This document shows, one piece after another, positions 43,880-55,162 of a stretch of 64,000 nt of DNA. Position numbers and translations under genes: made by a program. Every line of letters begins with the position of its first letter. Position 1 is the first letter of the stretch. The stretch is from Isoetes taiwanensis (taxonomy: Eukaryota > Streptophyta > Lycopodiopsida > Isoetales > Isoetaceae): NCBI GenBank assembly GCA_021234155.1, contig JAJEKV010000025.1:15302253-15366252 (forward strand), read 5' to 3'. The notes under the pieces were generated by a model. That model had not been told where the DNA came from. It was given only the letters and a program-made list of their open reading frames with translations, and did no database searches.

Positions 43880-44064
43880 GAAATGGAAGCCTGAAGCTTC
43901 CAAGTTGTTTCAACCCATTTCTGGTATTTCTATCTTTGATGTAAGCTGATCTAACCTTAAAACTAACTCTTTTGCTTCCTCTTTTTTTTTAGCATGCAAA
44001 GAGCCAAAAAGCTGTTCGTGGAGTTTTGCAAGGCATTTCCGCTGCTATTGGAGCTGAAGTTTGA
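43880..44064 (+). CDS. Candidate last exon pair with GT-AG intron
   Basis: An open stretch ending ASKLFQPISGISIFD stops at a good donor (GTAAGC, 43941). The acceptor is a T run and AG at 43991-43992. The next exon reads HAKSQKAVRGVLQGISAAIG and ends in a stop at 44062-44064. The phase is conserved. It is one frame away from the small membrane protein just upstream, so it could be the same gene after a missed intron. No family is recognised. Confidence 0.35.
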
Positions 44065-45799
44065 GAAAAAAACAAAAATCCCATGTTCTGTAGCGGCTAT
44101 TTCGGCGTACAAATGATCCAAAGGTCCACATTTTCTTATTCATTGTAGCATTTGCTTCTAAGGCATGCATAATATATTTTGTAACAGTCTCTTTTAATCT
44201 GTGTTTATGATGCTTATTTTTTTAACTTTATGTATGATCCGGAATGGGCAAGAAACTAAAAATGATGCTCCTAAACCAGGAGTTGAAGCGCCTGAGAAAA
44301 GATCGAGAGGTTTGTGTCATTTGTTTTTTGTTGAAATTTGAGATTTAATCATATTCTCAACAGACTTTCTTTGTCAGAGAATACGTAGAGGAAAATGAAG
44401 AAAATGTTGCAGCAGTAGAAAATGTTGCAGCAGTACTATTTCATGGTAAAATCAAACAGTTTTGTATCACTGGCATGATATTTCTTTAATAATAGGCAAA
44501 CCATTTTTGTCAAGATTTTAAAACTTAAGTAGTAAGGCACTGCAATAAAAAGTCTTTTTGTATAATTTTAGTGTTTCAATGCATCCATTGCCAAGGTTAT
44601 GACTTATGTTCTAGATTTTTCTCTCAAACCAATAATTCACTTAACAATACAACAAAAAATAAGCCGCATCTTCTCCATTACCTTGTCAATTAGAATCTTA
44701 GAATCTTATATTATAATGTTATTGTGTAAGTGTTGGACCCAGCCCTAATTTGGATGCTCCAGATTTGATGAAGCCAATGGAGGAGATTATGCCACGTCAT
44801 ATTCTTAAGATAACTGGGTTTTTTTTTTGCTAGGGTTACCGACGGCGGCCATCGCACCTTGGAGCTGCTAGCAACAGAGTTTGGGTCTTTTTTCCCTAGG
44901 GTTCGCGAGTGCGGTTCTGCATCAGAAGAGACAGCTCGAGGTGATGAAGTGCGCATGCTACACAAATGCTGGAGTTCCGGGTTCGACTTTGCTCACATGA
45001 TATTGAATCAATGAGCTCCGATGGATTGATGGCTCCTGGAAATTGCTTATTCGGTTCTAGACCTATGTTGAAGCTGGTTTGCAGATGGATTGCTATGTTT
45101 GCAGCTAGTTTTAAGGCTTAGATATAAGAAAGAAAGAAACCTTCAGTTCAGACTACATCTGGTTGTTCTGCTCAAATATGAAGAAAGGAGCTGACATCAT
45201 TTGCCTGTGTTCTTCAGTTGGTGAGACGAAACAAACAAAGGTATGGATGCTCACACATTTTCTGCAACTAAGATATTCGATTCTTATAATAGCTTCCCTA
45301 TATATATTTGCAACTCTTAGAATTACCGTAGGTAATGCAGCAGCAATAATGAATTCAGATCATTTTTCTGCAATTGGAGCCTTGGCACGAAATAGAAGAA
45401 TATGGTAATTTTATGAGCAAGTTTACATACTGCATGGCCCTTAAATTCATTTTGCATGTCATAGCAGCCTGTGGAGGATTGACAGCATACTGGCTAACTA
45501 TTTCTTTTTGCAAATAGAGGATTTTAGGGCGGTCTTGGAAGCTACAGACACCTCTGTTCTATCCATGATGTCAGATGCGCAATTGAATGTCTTCTACAGC
45601 AAACACAAATAATAGCAGGATCATGTTTTATACAAAATGACCATGTTGGGCATGCCAAGGAAAACAACAAAGGTGGCTGCATTCTAAATACTTTTAAGTG
45701 TTTTGTAAGAAAAACAAGATGCAAGCGATCTCAATTGCATTCAGAATGCAAAGGCCATTCAAGAGGCATTTTCAAACAAGAGAAACCGGCAAAGATTGT
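44065..45799 (+). other. Possible further exons, not resolved
   Basis: Short coding-like pieces with splice-like borders occur: QETKNDAPKPGVEAPEKRSR (before about 44310), EYVEENEENVAAVENVAAVL (44380-44445, then GTAAAA), GADIICLCSSVGETKQTK (45190-45240, then GTATGG) and MNSDHFSAIGALARNRRIW (to 45407). I cannot join them into one frame or name a family. Confidence 0.25.
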
Positions 45800-46515
45800 A
45801 AGAGAAAATGCTCTGCTCAACATGAATTTAAAGTGTGGAAGCGTGAATTGATGCAAGTTAGTTATTTGACATGATGTAGGAATGGATGTGACGACAATGG
45901 TTGCAGGTTATAATCATGGAGATGGAAAGGTAGCAAGCAAGATTTTTAATAGATGAAGCAAGGTGAGTTCAAGCCGGAGATTGTTACTTATGTAAATGTT
46001 CTATCGGCAGAATCGCCCATACAAATCATTAGGGTGGGAAAAGTCTATAAATGTTGATTCTAGAATTGACATCAAAACAGATATCTTAGGGCTTGAAGCT
46101 CTTGGACATGAATACCAAGTTTGAAGACATGAATTATGCTTGCCAAGTCTTAAGATCATGCGGTCCAAGAGATCCAAGCTAGATAGTATGTGTATGTCAA
46201 TGTGGTAAGCGCAGCGGTCAGAAGAAGCTGGAATGGGAAAAACACATTCATCTTGGGTGCTATTGGTCCACAATATGCTTCGACATATTTATTGGGAAAG
46301 TGCCATTCTTCGGTTGATATGAAATGCGGAAACACTTTGCCGACATATTTATTGGCGGCCGCCATTCTTACGTTGTATATGAAATATGGAAGCACTTGAG
46401 ATGCCAAATCAGGTCACATATACAAGTGCTCTACATGTATGTACATGCGAAATTTTTGATATGGAGCAAATACATTCATGCCTTTTATATCAATGGCATG
46501 AGGCTAGCGTGAAGT
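45800..46515 (+). pseudogene. PPR protein pseudogene
   Basis: Across all three plus frames the order is LLNMNLKCGSV, DVTTMVAGYNHGDGKVASKI, FKPEIVTYVNVLSA, RIDIKTDI, DMNTKFEDMNYACQVL, VYVNVVSAA, VDMKCGN and LAAAILTLYMKYGST. These are the repeating signatures of plant PPR proteins of the P-L-S class ('MY.KCG.', 'DVV.W..MI.GY...G...A..lF', 'P..vT...vL.A', 'G..H...i..G'). PPR proteins bind organelle RNA, usually one site each. Here nearly every helix is interrupted by stops or frame changes, so it is a relic. No intron is visible. Confidence 0.72.
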
Positions 46516-47789
46516 AAACCTGTAAAAGTTACATTTCTATTTATCAAAGGAACCGCAATTAATACTTGATATTTTTAACATCCGTTTTGATGGTACAAGC
46601 GGATGAAGTTATCAATCATGGGCAAGAGCGAGGTTTTGTCAACACCGCAATAGGTTAGAATATGAACTGGATTCACCGGCATTCGTACTTACGATTGGGA
46701 ATACTAATAATAATACGATGCATCAAATGTCTCGACTTTACGCTAACCCCATTTGTTGGGGTTTTACAAGAAATGTTTGACATGACATAATGAAGGTGGA
46801 AGACATCGTCGACCAAAGACATTGGCAATAGCTGCGGCAAATTGCGCTCTAATTGCTTTCGTGTCTTTGCTTTGGTCTATAGGTTGTATAAGACGAATGT
46901 TCGACCCATGATAAAGATAAAAGCTTAGGCAATGGTTGAGCCATTGTATATGCAGATTGCAAGCAGACATTGATTACATATGGGCTTAGCATTGTAGGTT
47001 TGAAGAGAGGAACTATTGAAGGTGTACATAATAATACATATGGAAAATTGTTCCCTTAGGTAGAGAACTCTTACGATACTCCTTCTAGACTTATCTTAAA
47101 CAAACATTGGGCTAGAAAAGTGAGGTCATGGGTCTGTTCTCTCACTCTACACATCCTACTTTTTTTCCAAAACTTGGCAAAGGAATTATTGCATTATGAT
47201 TTTAAAACATTTTAGATAACGACAATATGGAATTTCAACTTCATGTATTGCTTCTTAATTGAATTCGGTATCAGTCTAATAATGGTGTGTGTTAATGCAA
47301 ATAAATATACAAAAGTGGTGCTGCTTATCTACGTCCATTTGGACTTCCAAAATCAAAATAAATCGTCAAATAAAAGAATCTACAAATGGTTCTTAGGGAA
47401 TTAACATGACTTCCATATTTGTGATTATTGTAGTGCCAAACTACAAAAAGGGCTCAGAAAAGATAGACTTTTTTTGTTGGGGGTTGTTTTTCCTACATAT
47501 ATATTTTAAATGCAAAACCCTTATAATTAATCCACATTGTTATTTACTTCCCACAAAAATGCCCCTCTTCTACAAGCACAGATCAACATATAGTTTCTTT
47601 ATATAAATCCTTGAGCATATTATATTTAAAGAATTCAAAGTATTATAGGTAAAGAAGTTTATGGCTCAACATTCAAAAATAGGAACATGATGTTTATACA
47701 AAGGTATTTAGGAAATAAACACACATAGATATTCATTGTTACGTAAATATTAAATGATCATAATGTCCAAGTTTGATTCCATTTAGCGT
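46516..47789. other. AT-rich stretch without a recognisable gene
   Basis: Only short frames without domain. This lies between the PPR relic and the second Helitron. The Helitron 5' end may lie here but I could not find its TC start. Confidence 0.45.
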
Positions 47790-47840
47790 ATGGAATTCAA
47801 TTAAAAAATTAGTTTGCACCTTAGCTCCCCTTCTCTTTGA

Positions 47841-48125
47841 TTGGGCATTAAGACACACCATTATTTGGACTTCATCTTCGACAAGGAAATAATGGAGACA
47901 GATGTACACCTGTTGTATGACAAGGCCATCTTCATACCAAGGAGTAACATGCTAAAAATCAACAAGAAGGTCCTTAAGAGGTTAGGTGGACAACACCATA
48001 CATATGCGAACATAGATGCCATCACTATAGCCAACCAACAGGAACTTGGGAACATAATAGAGGTTAAATTCATCAACAAACAAAACCTTCAGAAAAAATG
48101 GAAGAGATCAGAATTGCTATGAAGA
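47841..48125 (+). pseudogene. Helitron helicase fragment (PIF1-like)
   Basis: Reads VHLLYDKAIFIPRSNMLKIN, then KKVLKRLGGQHHTYANIDAI, then NIIEVKFINKQNL. It corresponds to the segment 'yL.erAIL.PkN..v..iN..~l..lpG.e.~Y.s.D.i' and then 'EFLNs..' of Helitron helicases. It overlaps slightly with the start of the fragment at 12.7 kb, and the two copies together cover successive parts of one domain. Confidence 0.75.
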
Positions 48126-48310
48126 AGCACCATCCTTTTCTACGCAATGCTCTCTGAGGTACAATGCAACACTATCTTACATGAACTAACTAAGTTTCTT
48201 TAGACGTTAAATATTAGAAAAGTTTTTTGTTATAATAAAAATTAAAAAATGTTAGATTATTGCCCCGCTTTTCTCATTGCGGCCAAAACTATTACATGCT
48301 CCCAACGTAT

Positions 48311-48338
48311 GCCCAGCAACGCTGGGCATTATTACTAG
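48311..48338 (+). other. Helitron 3' terminus with hairpin
   Basis: GCCCAGC, loop AAC, GCTGGGC (48311-48327), seven bases, CTAG (48335-48338), then T. It fits the Helitron rule exactly and matches the other terminus in the window in stem length and loop. Confidence 0.85.
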
Positions 48339-48339
48339 T

Positions 48340-50699
48340 AACAATTACAATCGAACAATATTATGCTTTATGGGTTTGTTTGGGTTCGATTCCCAAAAGG
48401 CTTTGTTAATTTAAAATAAACAAAATCAATAAACAATTCATGATATATTAAACTTTTAAATTATGGTATAGACTAATTTTTTTAATTGTGTGCCACGTGT
48501 TGATATTTTATTATTTAAAATCGTGCTTTTTCATTTTAAAAGTATGCCACGTGTTAAAATTTTATTGGTCAAAAGACACATTAGAAACAACACCTCTCTT
48601 TTTCTATGTGTCATAATAATGTTTTTCTACATGTCCTTATTTTAGAAAAACAATAGTTAATAGCATTAAAAACAATAGCACCCTTTAAAACTACATATGG
48701 AGGAAAAAAATATCAACACATAGAAAGATGGAAAATATTTGAAAACAACAACTATTTTAAAACAATACATGTGGGTTTCTTGAATATTATATATCCTTTT
48801 TTGGGAAAACAATATCAACTTAAAGAACTACAAGTAGAAAAAAAACAACACACATTGAAAGGAAAAAAAGCGCTCTTTCTGGGTTTTCCATGTGTACTAA
48901 TATTGAAATTAATATTGTACTCTTGTTGTAATTTAGCGTTTCACGTGTGGTAATATCGAGACCCACGCATGGAATTTCGAAGATAAAAACGATGGTTACA
49001 TTAAAAAACAACAAATAAGGAAAAAAATACGCGTTGACAAAAATCACAAAAACTATGTCAATTTTTTTCACGCGTGGATTTTTTCGCCTAAAAGACCACC
49101 GTGGAAATTTTTTTTTGCCAAAACCACCTGTCTCTTTGTGCAAATCCGGATAAGCGGGCCACGTGGACTTTTGGGGCCATTTTGTGTTGTTTTTGGCATA
49201 AAAACAACACTTCCGTACAACTAAAAACAAGCGTGGACCAAAAACGGGTCGGTGTGCTTCTATGTGGAATGCTCTCGCATTCTCACTAATGAAGGTATCA
49301 AGCACACTTTCTCGTAGCTAGTGTCACCGGATCTGGGCTTCTTAGAGCACAGTAATACCATGCTCGGCCGGGTTTTCCACCCTCCTCGAACCTCTTCCTC
49401 CAACTATAAAGCGTGAAAGACAACTCCTAGAGCCCACGCCGCCATGCGAGTGACAAAGCCTCCACTCCGGAGACCACTACTTTTGCCTCCGAACGCCTGT
49501 ATAAGTTACACTCAACACATCAAAAAACAAGCGTAATCCTCATGGCACCGCTTGATTGAGAATAAAATTCTTTTCTTAAGGCACATACTTGCTCTCGCTC
49601 GGTTTTGACACATTCGATCCCTTGCAAAGATGTTGATTTTAGAGCACTCTTGATTGACTTGGAAGCGCACATCCTCTCCTGCTTGCTATCCCCTTTGGTT
49701 CCCTCCGACCCTCTTCACATATGTATATTTCCTTTTTCCTCTTGAATTGCTTCTCAACATCGCCTTCCAAGCACTCAACTGAAGTCATCCCTGCTCGGAG
49801 ATACTCAAAAAAAGCAAATGTTGTGAAACCGCCGTCCTACCATCATGAAGCAAAACATTATGGGTCTCCTGTGTTACTAGATCATTAGCTATAGGCCTCT
49901 CAAAGACAAGCATGACATGACCGATATTTTGGTTTCCGTTGGATCTATTATGTTACCCATGAAGCAGGACCTTTGATACACCCAAGAACTCATCGTCTCA
50001 TAGCATCCCACGAGGATCACTAAAGACTATATTAAGCCTCAGAATATTTAGATCCAATGCAGGAGTGAAAAGAATGTAGCATGGCAAACCTAGTAGATCT
50101 GTTTGCGGAGTAGTAGACTGTCTCATCTTGAGGCTTAAACAACTGAGACCAAGGCAGGCAGACTAGATTCTCATGACCTCTAATCTCCTCTACTATCTCG
50201 TCTTCTTCATTTGTTCTTTGTGTTGCTTGGTTCACCACGGTGGCGTGGAAACCCGATGTCCGTGACACTCTTGACGGATGGTGGACTACTAGATGAATCC
50301 TCTTGTGAAGAGGGCAAATTGAGGATCTCAAGGTATTATCTTCACTTGAGGGCCACTCATTTGGTTTTACATCCCTCTTAGGCCAGCGAATGGATGTGCC
50401 TAACGCTTCACCAATGTTATCGCCTCCGCTAGGGACTGGCTCTTTGCCGATGGGATCACCGGACTCAGGACCTCAATTGCTACATTTGAAGGATCTATTT
50501 TTCCTTCCCATGAAGAGTGGTTCTATTCAAAAATATGTCCCCGGGGCAACAATTGTCCTTCCGGCGAATAGGTTGTACAGGGGAAAATTGAATCTGTTTC
50601 AATCAAGCAAAGGCTGAAACTTTTTAGAACATATGAATTAGGCGAAAAAATAAGCAATAAACAAGCAAAAGTGGCCATTTAGTACGGGACAAAATTTTG
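48340..50699. other. Stretch without a recognisable gene
   Basis: The first part (48340-49310) is AT-rich with GCCACGTGTT repeats (near 48490 and 48545), scattered AAAACAACA and a 161-codon minus frame (48820-49305) with no domain. The second part contains short frames at 50032-50331 (minus) and 50390-50617 (plus) that look mildly protein-like but match nothing I know. Confidence 0.4.
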
Positions 50700-51963
50700 G
50701 TCTAACTTTGGAGCTAAATGGGCACATGGCGCCATTTGGTCTAAACAGATGATTGGATCAAATGGCGCCATGGCACCATTTGAACAAATTCACACCCATG
50801 CCACCGTCATAGGTGTGAATTTGGAACAAATAGCCATGCATAAGCCATTTGATCGAAGTGTTACCACCGTTTACCGTCCAAATGGCGTTAGATCAAATAA
50901 GCCATGGCCATTTAGCTCCAAATTCACACCATTTCAACCTTGCACCATTTTCAACGAATGGCCATGGCTAAGGCCATTGACCAATACACCATTTTTAAGG
51001 GTTTGGAATAGAATGGCGGCCATTTGAAACCAAGTGGGTGCCATGAGTACATTTGGCTTAGCTCCATCACAAAATCCACATCGAGGTGCCTATGTTATGC
51101 ATTCTTGCTCCCATTGTCAGATATATGTCAATAAGAGCAGTGCATGCATAACATGGGCACCCCATGCCAATCGGGTAAGTGAAAACTAAAGTTTGGTTCC
51201 TAGCAAGATGAAATTCAGCATTTGAACATGCTATACAATTCCACGTAACATAATCCCTACCAAAAATAATGGACTTACTTGATATTAGATAGATCCATGG
51301 TGGTATGTACTGAAAGCAAGAGATAGAACAGAAAAAGAAGCTAATCCCGCCAGATGAATTCGGCAGAGAACCGAGCCAAGAAGAAAGCCGCCTAGAATCA
51401 CCGATTTCTGAGTTTAAGAAGAAAGCGCCGAGTTCGACAATTACGTGCCTTGGTAAGTTTCTGCCAGGCTCGAGAAAGAAGCGCCTTTGGCGCGAAGGGT
51501 AAAATGGAACGAACAAAGCGGATTCGAAAGCTACCGAACTGCGGTACTGCAAACGCTCGCTGTCATGGCATGGTCGCCTTTAAGAGGGAGAATGGCGACA
51601 AAGAGGAGCTTTAAATGCAAAGTACAATTTTAAAGCGGACCATTTGACTTTGGACAGTAAAAGTGACCAAATTTCAATTTCTGGTGGGAATTTTTAAATT
51701 TTGTGGTGGCAAATTTTCAAATTCTGGGTGGGATTTTTGAATTCTATGTTCAAATTTGGGAGAGGCGGTAGGGGCGGGAAATATTAATTTCAAAATTCAA
51801 TTTTGGTGGGCATATTTGGGCCAGACGACACGGGCATGGGCGGGCATGCTTTGGCGGGGCCTTCCCACGGGCGTCAGCGGGCATGACCCTTAGCGGTCAT
51901 GGCGCGCAATGCCCGCTATTGATGCAGCCGTGAGCCGACCCGGACAAAGTTAATTATGCCCCA

Positions 51964-52285
51964 TTGTTTTTTCGAGGACCTCATTTGCGCACCGTTTTGG
52001 ATTCGGCTCTCAAGCCCACCTCGACCCTAGCGCCCGGCGCCAGCCCTACTACGCCGGCGCCAGCGCCTTGGCGCCCTCCAGCTGCTGTTTTAGCCCCTCA
52101 CGGTTTTAGTGTTTTTTTTTCGGCGCCATTTCCCCCCGGTTCATCGCCTTCACTCCATCAAGTTACACACCAATTTAGGGCCAAATTCAAGGCACTTTCG
52201 AAATGGAAGTCGACGATTCGGAGCTACTTTCGGAATGTGGAAGCGGCTGAGCACACCGCTAAGGCAGTGTATGTCATCTACTTGT
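51964..52285 (+). CDS. Candidate exon of an unrecognised gene
   Basis: An open frame begins MFFRGPHLRTVLDSALKPTS, has an Ala/Pro/Ser-rich low-complexity middle and ends VTHQFRAKFKALSKWKSTIR and SYFRNVEAAEHTAKAVYVIY. It meets a donor-like GTAAGT at 52286. No family is recognised. The basic, aromatic C-terminal 40 residues look like a real domain piece. Confidence 0.35.
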
Positions 52286-52360
52286 AAGTGTTTCTTTTTT
52301 AAATAAGCCGCAAAGTACCATTTGAATTTTTGTTCTTGAATTTGGGTCCTCAGAGTCGAT

Positions 52361-52720
52361 AAATGGCGTCATGGCGCCATTTGATGTCCATTAGCTTACA
52401 TTAGGGTCTTGTTGTTAGCAAATGGCCATCCGCCATTTGATGTCTAGTCACACTAGTGGCTTGTTGTTGGGAAATGGCGTCATCGTGCCATTTGATGTCT
52501 ATTGGCTTACATTAGGGTCCTGTGGTTGACAAATGGGCCATGGCGTTTTGATGTTCATTATTTACATTAGGGTATTGTTGTTGGCAAATGGTCTTGTTTG
52601 TTTGCAAATGGCGGCATCAGCCATTTGATGTCTAAACAATCTTACCTTAGGGTCTTGTTGTTTGCAAATGGCCATCGCCGCCATTTGATGTCTAATATTT
52701 ACATTTGGGTATATTGCTTT
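52361..52720 (+). repeat. Tandem repeat of about 55 bp built on the palindrome
   Basis: Seven units, each beginning AAATGGC with a GC core of varying length, then GCCATTTGATGTCTA, TTACATTAGGGT and TTGTTGTTGGC. It starts 75 bases after a plausible splice donor (52286) and could be an intronic array. Confidence 0.9.
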
Positions 52721-53855
52721 TGGTAGATTGTTGGATTGCTTTCGATTGAATCTCCTTCAGTCCGGAGTGCCTCGACCCAGTGGAGCCGCTCTCCTCGAAC
52801 TTCGAATATTGCGAAGGGGAGGGTCAGCTAGTGCAGGCGCCCTGCTGACTAAACGCATGGAGCTGCATTAGAATCGCGCTTCCATGTATGCATGGGCCAT
52901 TTGCATCCGAAGTTGAGTGCATAAGCATCCAAGTGCGTGGTGCATTCCCCTTCGAAAGGTGCCTCCCACCCGGTCCGAGCCACTCTCCTTCGAACCATCT
53001 TCTGGAATATTGAAGGGAGGGGAGGGGCGGAGGGGTGGAGGAAGCGCATCAAAACAGGGAACGCAGCGGCTGCTTCCATGTCGCGATGCAATGAATTCGA
53101 GATGCAAATGGAGCCATGGCGCCATTTGCTTAGTCGCCCGGGTCAATCTACTTGTTTCAATGAGTTATTGATGCCTGCTATCGATGCCTCTTTGTTGCAG
53201 CTATGTTAACGCTCAGAAACACAATTTCAATCCGACTGGACTATCATGCCGATGATAGGAACCGTGCATGGAAATAATGCGGGTGAGCCCTCCACCCTCT
53301 ACAGCTTGAAAGGAGACTGCAGAAGAGCTCGGGCCTTTCGATAAAGGAGACAGCCCCTTAATCAGCCGGAATTTACTACCGGTATCTTGGTTTCACATGA
53401 GGTTGACTAGCAAGGGCGAAGATTGGATCGTGGTGGTCTGTAGAAGACACCGCGCGCCGTAAAAATAATAGTCTACTATGTGGACCGGAAGTTTTATGAT
53501 CCCACAATAATGTCCGCTAGTATCGCAAATGTAGTTGGTTCGGCGAGAAAGCAAGGCTGGGCTCTGCCATCATACAACAGCTTTGAAGAAGCTGATATCA
53601 GAGGTCCACAAGAAATCTTGAGGGGTTTTGATTCTTCGCAATCGTTTGAATGAGTCCAAGAACTCGCTTTCATCCGCTGTCAGGGCATTAGCCCAACGTA
53701 AAACTACCCGCCATTGTGGACAACGCGCGGAAAACCAAGAAGCGTGAAGAAGACAAAAACCTATGAGGGTATCACCGCAAAATGAAAAAGACTCTTTCAT
53801 CCGCAAGCATCGAGGAAGTTGGCCGTGAAGTCGAAAAAGGAAAGCGCATGACAAG
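52721..53855. other. Spacer in the unrecognised gene region
   Basis: Contains one palindrome copy (53106-53127), a diverged direct repeat of about 60 bases (near 52765 and 52970, sharing GAGCC then CTCTCC then TTCGAA then GAATATT) and short coding-like fragments near 53590-53720 without a named domain. Confidence 0.4.
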
Positions 53856-54257
53856 GTGAAAGTGAAGAGAAAGGATCACGAAGATCCTCATAAGGAAAAG
53901 AAAGAGAAGAAGGAAAGAAAAGAAAAGGAAAAGAAAGAAAAGAAGGAAAGGAAAGAAAAGGAGAAGAAAGAAAAGGAGAAGAAAGACAAGGAAAGGGACG
54001 GGAAAGGGCGGAAGGAAGCACAAAGCGGACAGAAAAGGACGGAGAGAGGAAAGGGAATCAGAGGCAATAGAAGGAAAAAGAAGAAGAAGCACAGGCTGGA
54101 GATCTCTGAGAAGGAGAGGACACCTAAAAAACAAAGGAGAGAGACTCGGACTCCAAGTCCTGCTGGAAGTCCACCACGGAATGAGAGGAGCGACGAGCAG
54201 GCCAGCCCATCACATACCCAAGATTCGCGGGCACACCGCCAAAAGGGTCCCCATTGA
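53856..54257 (+). CDS. Lys/Glu-rich segment of an unrecognised gene
   Basis: A 133-codon open frame is dominated by KEKKERKEKEKK-type repeats, then KKKKHRLEISEKERTPKKQR, and a Ser/Pro/Arg-rich end (TRTPSPAGSPPRNERSDEQA). It resembles the disordered nuclear-protein stretches that link domains. The purine-rich DNA makes a chance frame possible, but the RS/SP end is not simple repeat. Confidence 0.3.
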   Translation: MKVKRKDHEDPHKEKKEKKERKEKEKKEKKERKEKEKKEKEKKDKERDGKGRKEAQSGQKRTERGKGIRGNRRKKKKKHRLEISEKERTPKKQRRETRTPSPAGSPPRNERSDEQASPSHTQDSRAHRQKGPH

Positions 54258-54428
54258 AGCCGCGAGCTAAAGAAGCTCACATTAAGAATAGCTCAAAGAC
54301 TTGCTCGAGGTGCCCGCAAATCTTAAGGTGGAAAGATCGAAGAGGAGAAGACGGCACGTAACACATATTAAGATCACCCACCACACTTATCTTTTCTCCC
54401 GGGCATCACATTTATAAAACGAATAAAC

Positions 54429-54838
54429 GTGTTCAGTCTATATCAAGGGCCTGCAAATCTGACATCTAGGCCAAGAAATATGGAGATAACGAAGACCTTA
54501 GTGGAATCCTTTCAAAGAGATCCACATCGGGTGTTCACTCTGGACATGGATTCCATTCAATCCCTCACAAAGAAACTACATCCTTGGAAAATCGAGGATG
54601 ACCTCATGGGGATGCACTATTACATAGTGAATGGCAATCATTCTCATTTATGGCCGCCGGCTTGTATGTAAAAGACTTCGGCACACCAAAGTCCCAAGAA
54701 CAAATGGCAAAGATTTATGAGTATCTAATTGCCGAAGTCTTGTGCCGCACGGTGGACAAGCAAGAGTGCCTGCTCTTCGTGAAGTCAATGATATCGGCTG
54801 CCAAGACTATCTTCAAGGAGCCTTTCATTGATAAATAA
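54429..54838 (+). CDS. Candidate ParB-like segment, unrecognised gene
   Basis: Two overlapping frames read LTSRPRNMEITKTLVESFQR, then VFTLDMDSIQSLTKKLHPWK, then MHYYIVNGNHSHL. A one-base slip near 54650 follows, then MAAGLYVKDFG and PKSQEQMAKIYEYLIAEVLC, ending FKEPFIDK. The pattern of a hydrophobic strand, 'YYIVNGNHs..AAg' and a helix resembles the ParB/sulfiredoxin-like core ('Y.vvdGnhR..Aa'). The usual Arg after GNH is Ser here. The match is from memory of motif shape only, so it is a hypothesis. Confidence 0.35.
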
Positions 54839-55162
54839 CCCACCACTGGCGGCAACAATATGCTCTTTGCGGGAAGCCGATCCATCGGGGCGCCGGGCAA
54901 TCTCGCCGTAACCATACAAGGTACATCGTGTTTTAATTTTCGCTAGATTAGCAAATGTCGCCGTGGACGCCATTTCCTCACCAAAGTGGCGCCATTTGTT
55001 GAGGAAATGGCCGCCGCAACCATTTTTCATCATCAAATGGCGCCACGGCGCCATTTCATAATCATTTGCATTCAATACTAACTTCTTGTTGTTTCAGCGT
55101 TATCCGGCTTTGGCTGAAGTTACCATGCGTAGGCACCAGAAAGATTTCAGCCGTGGGTCTTC

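Larger units (their letters stand above)
47790..48338 (+). mobile_element. Helitron 3' portion (second copy)
   Basis: A helicase fragment (47841-48125) is followed by about 190 bases and a terminus with hairpin and CTAG before T (48335-48339). The remaining helicase motifs present in the copy at 12.3 kb ('GL.NGTRL' to 'YVALSR') are missing, so there is an internal deletion. No Rep domain and no 5' end were identified. Confidence 0.75.
50730..55060. repeat. Dispersed GC-rich palindrome (AAATGGCGCCA and its mirror half)
   Basis: A 22-base palindrome made of AAATGGCGCCA followed by its reverse complement recurs with few changes at 50760-50781, 52361-52382, 53106-53127 and 55035-55056. Many half or shortened copies occur at 50735-51030 and 54955-55020. 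Its core holds NarI/NcoI-like GGCGCC and CCATGG palindromes. It is absent from the recognisable coding pieces and concentrated between them. Confidence 0.85.

Noticed and set aside
48820-49305. 161-codon minus frame
   Set aside because: No motif, AT-driven composition, and no upstream or downstream gene context.
53888-54280. 130-codon Phe/Ser/Leu minus frame opposite the Lys-rich segment
   Set aside because: It is the antisense of the AAG/GAA-rich DNA and has no motif.
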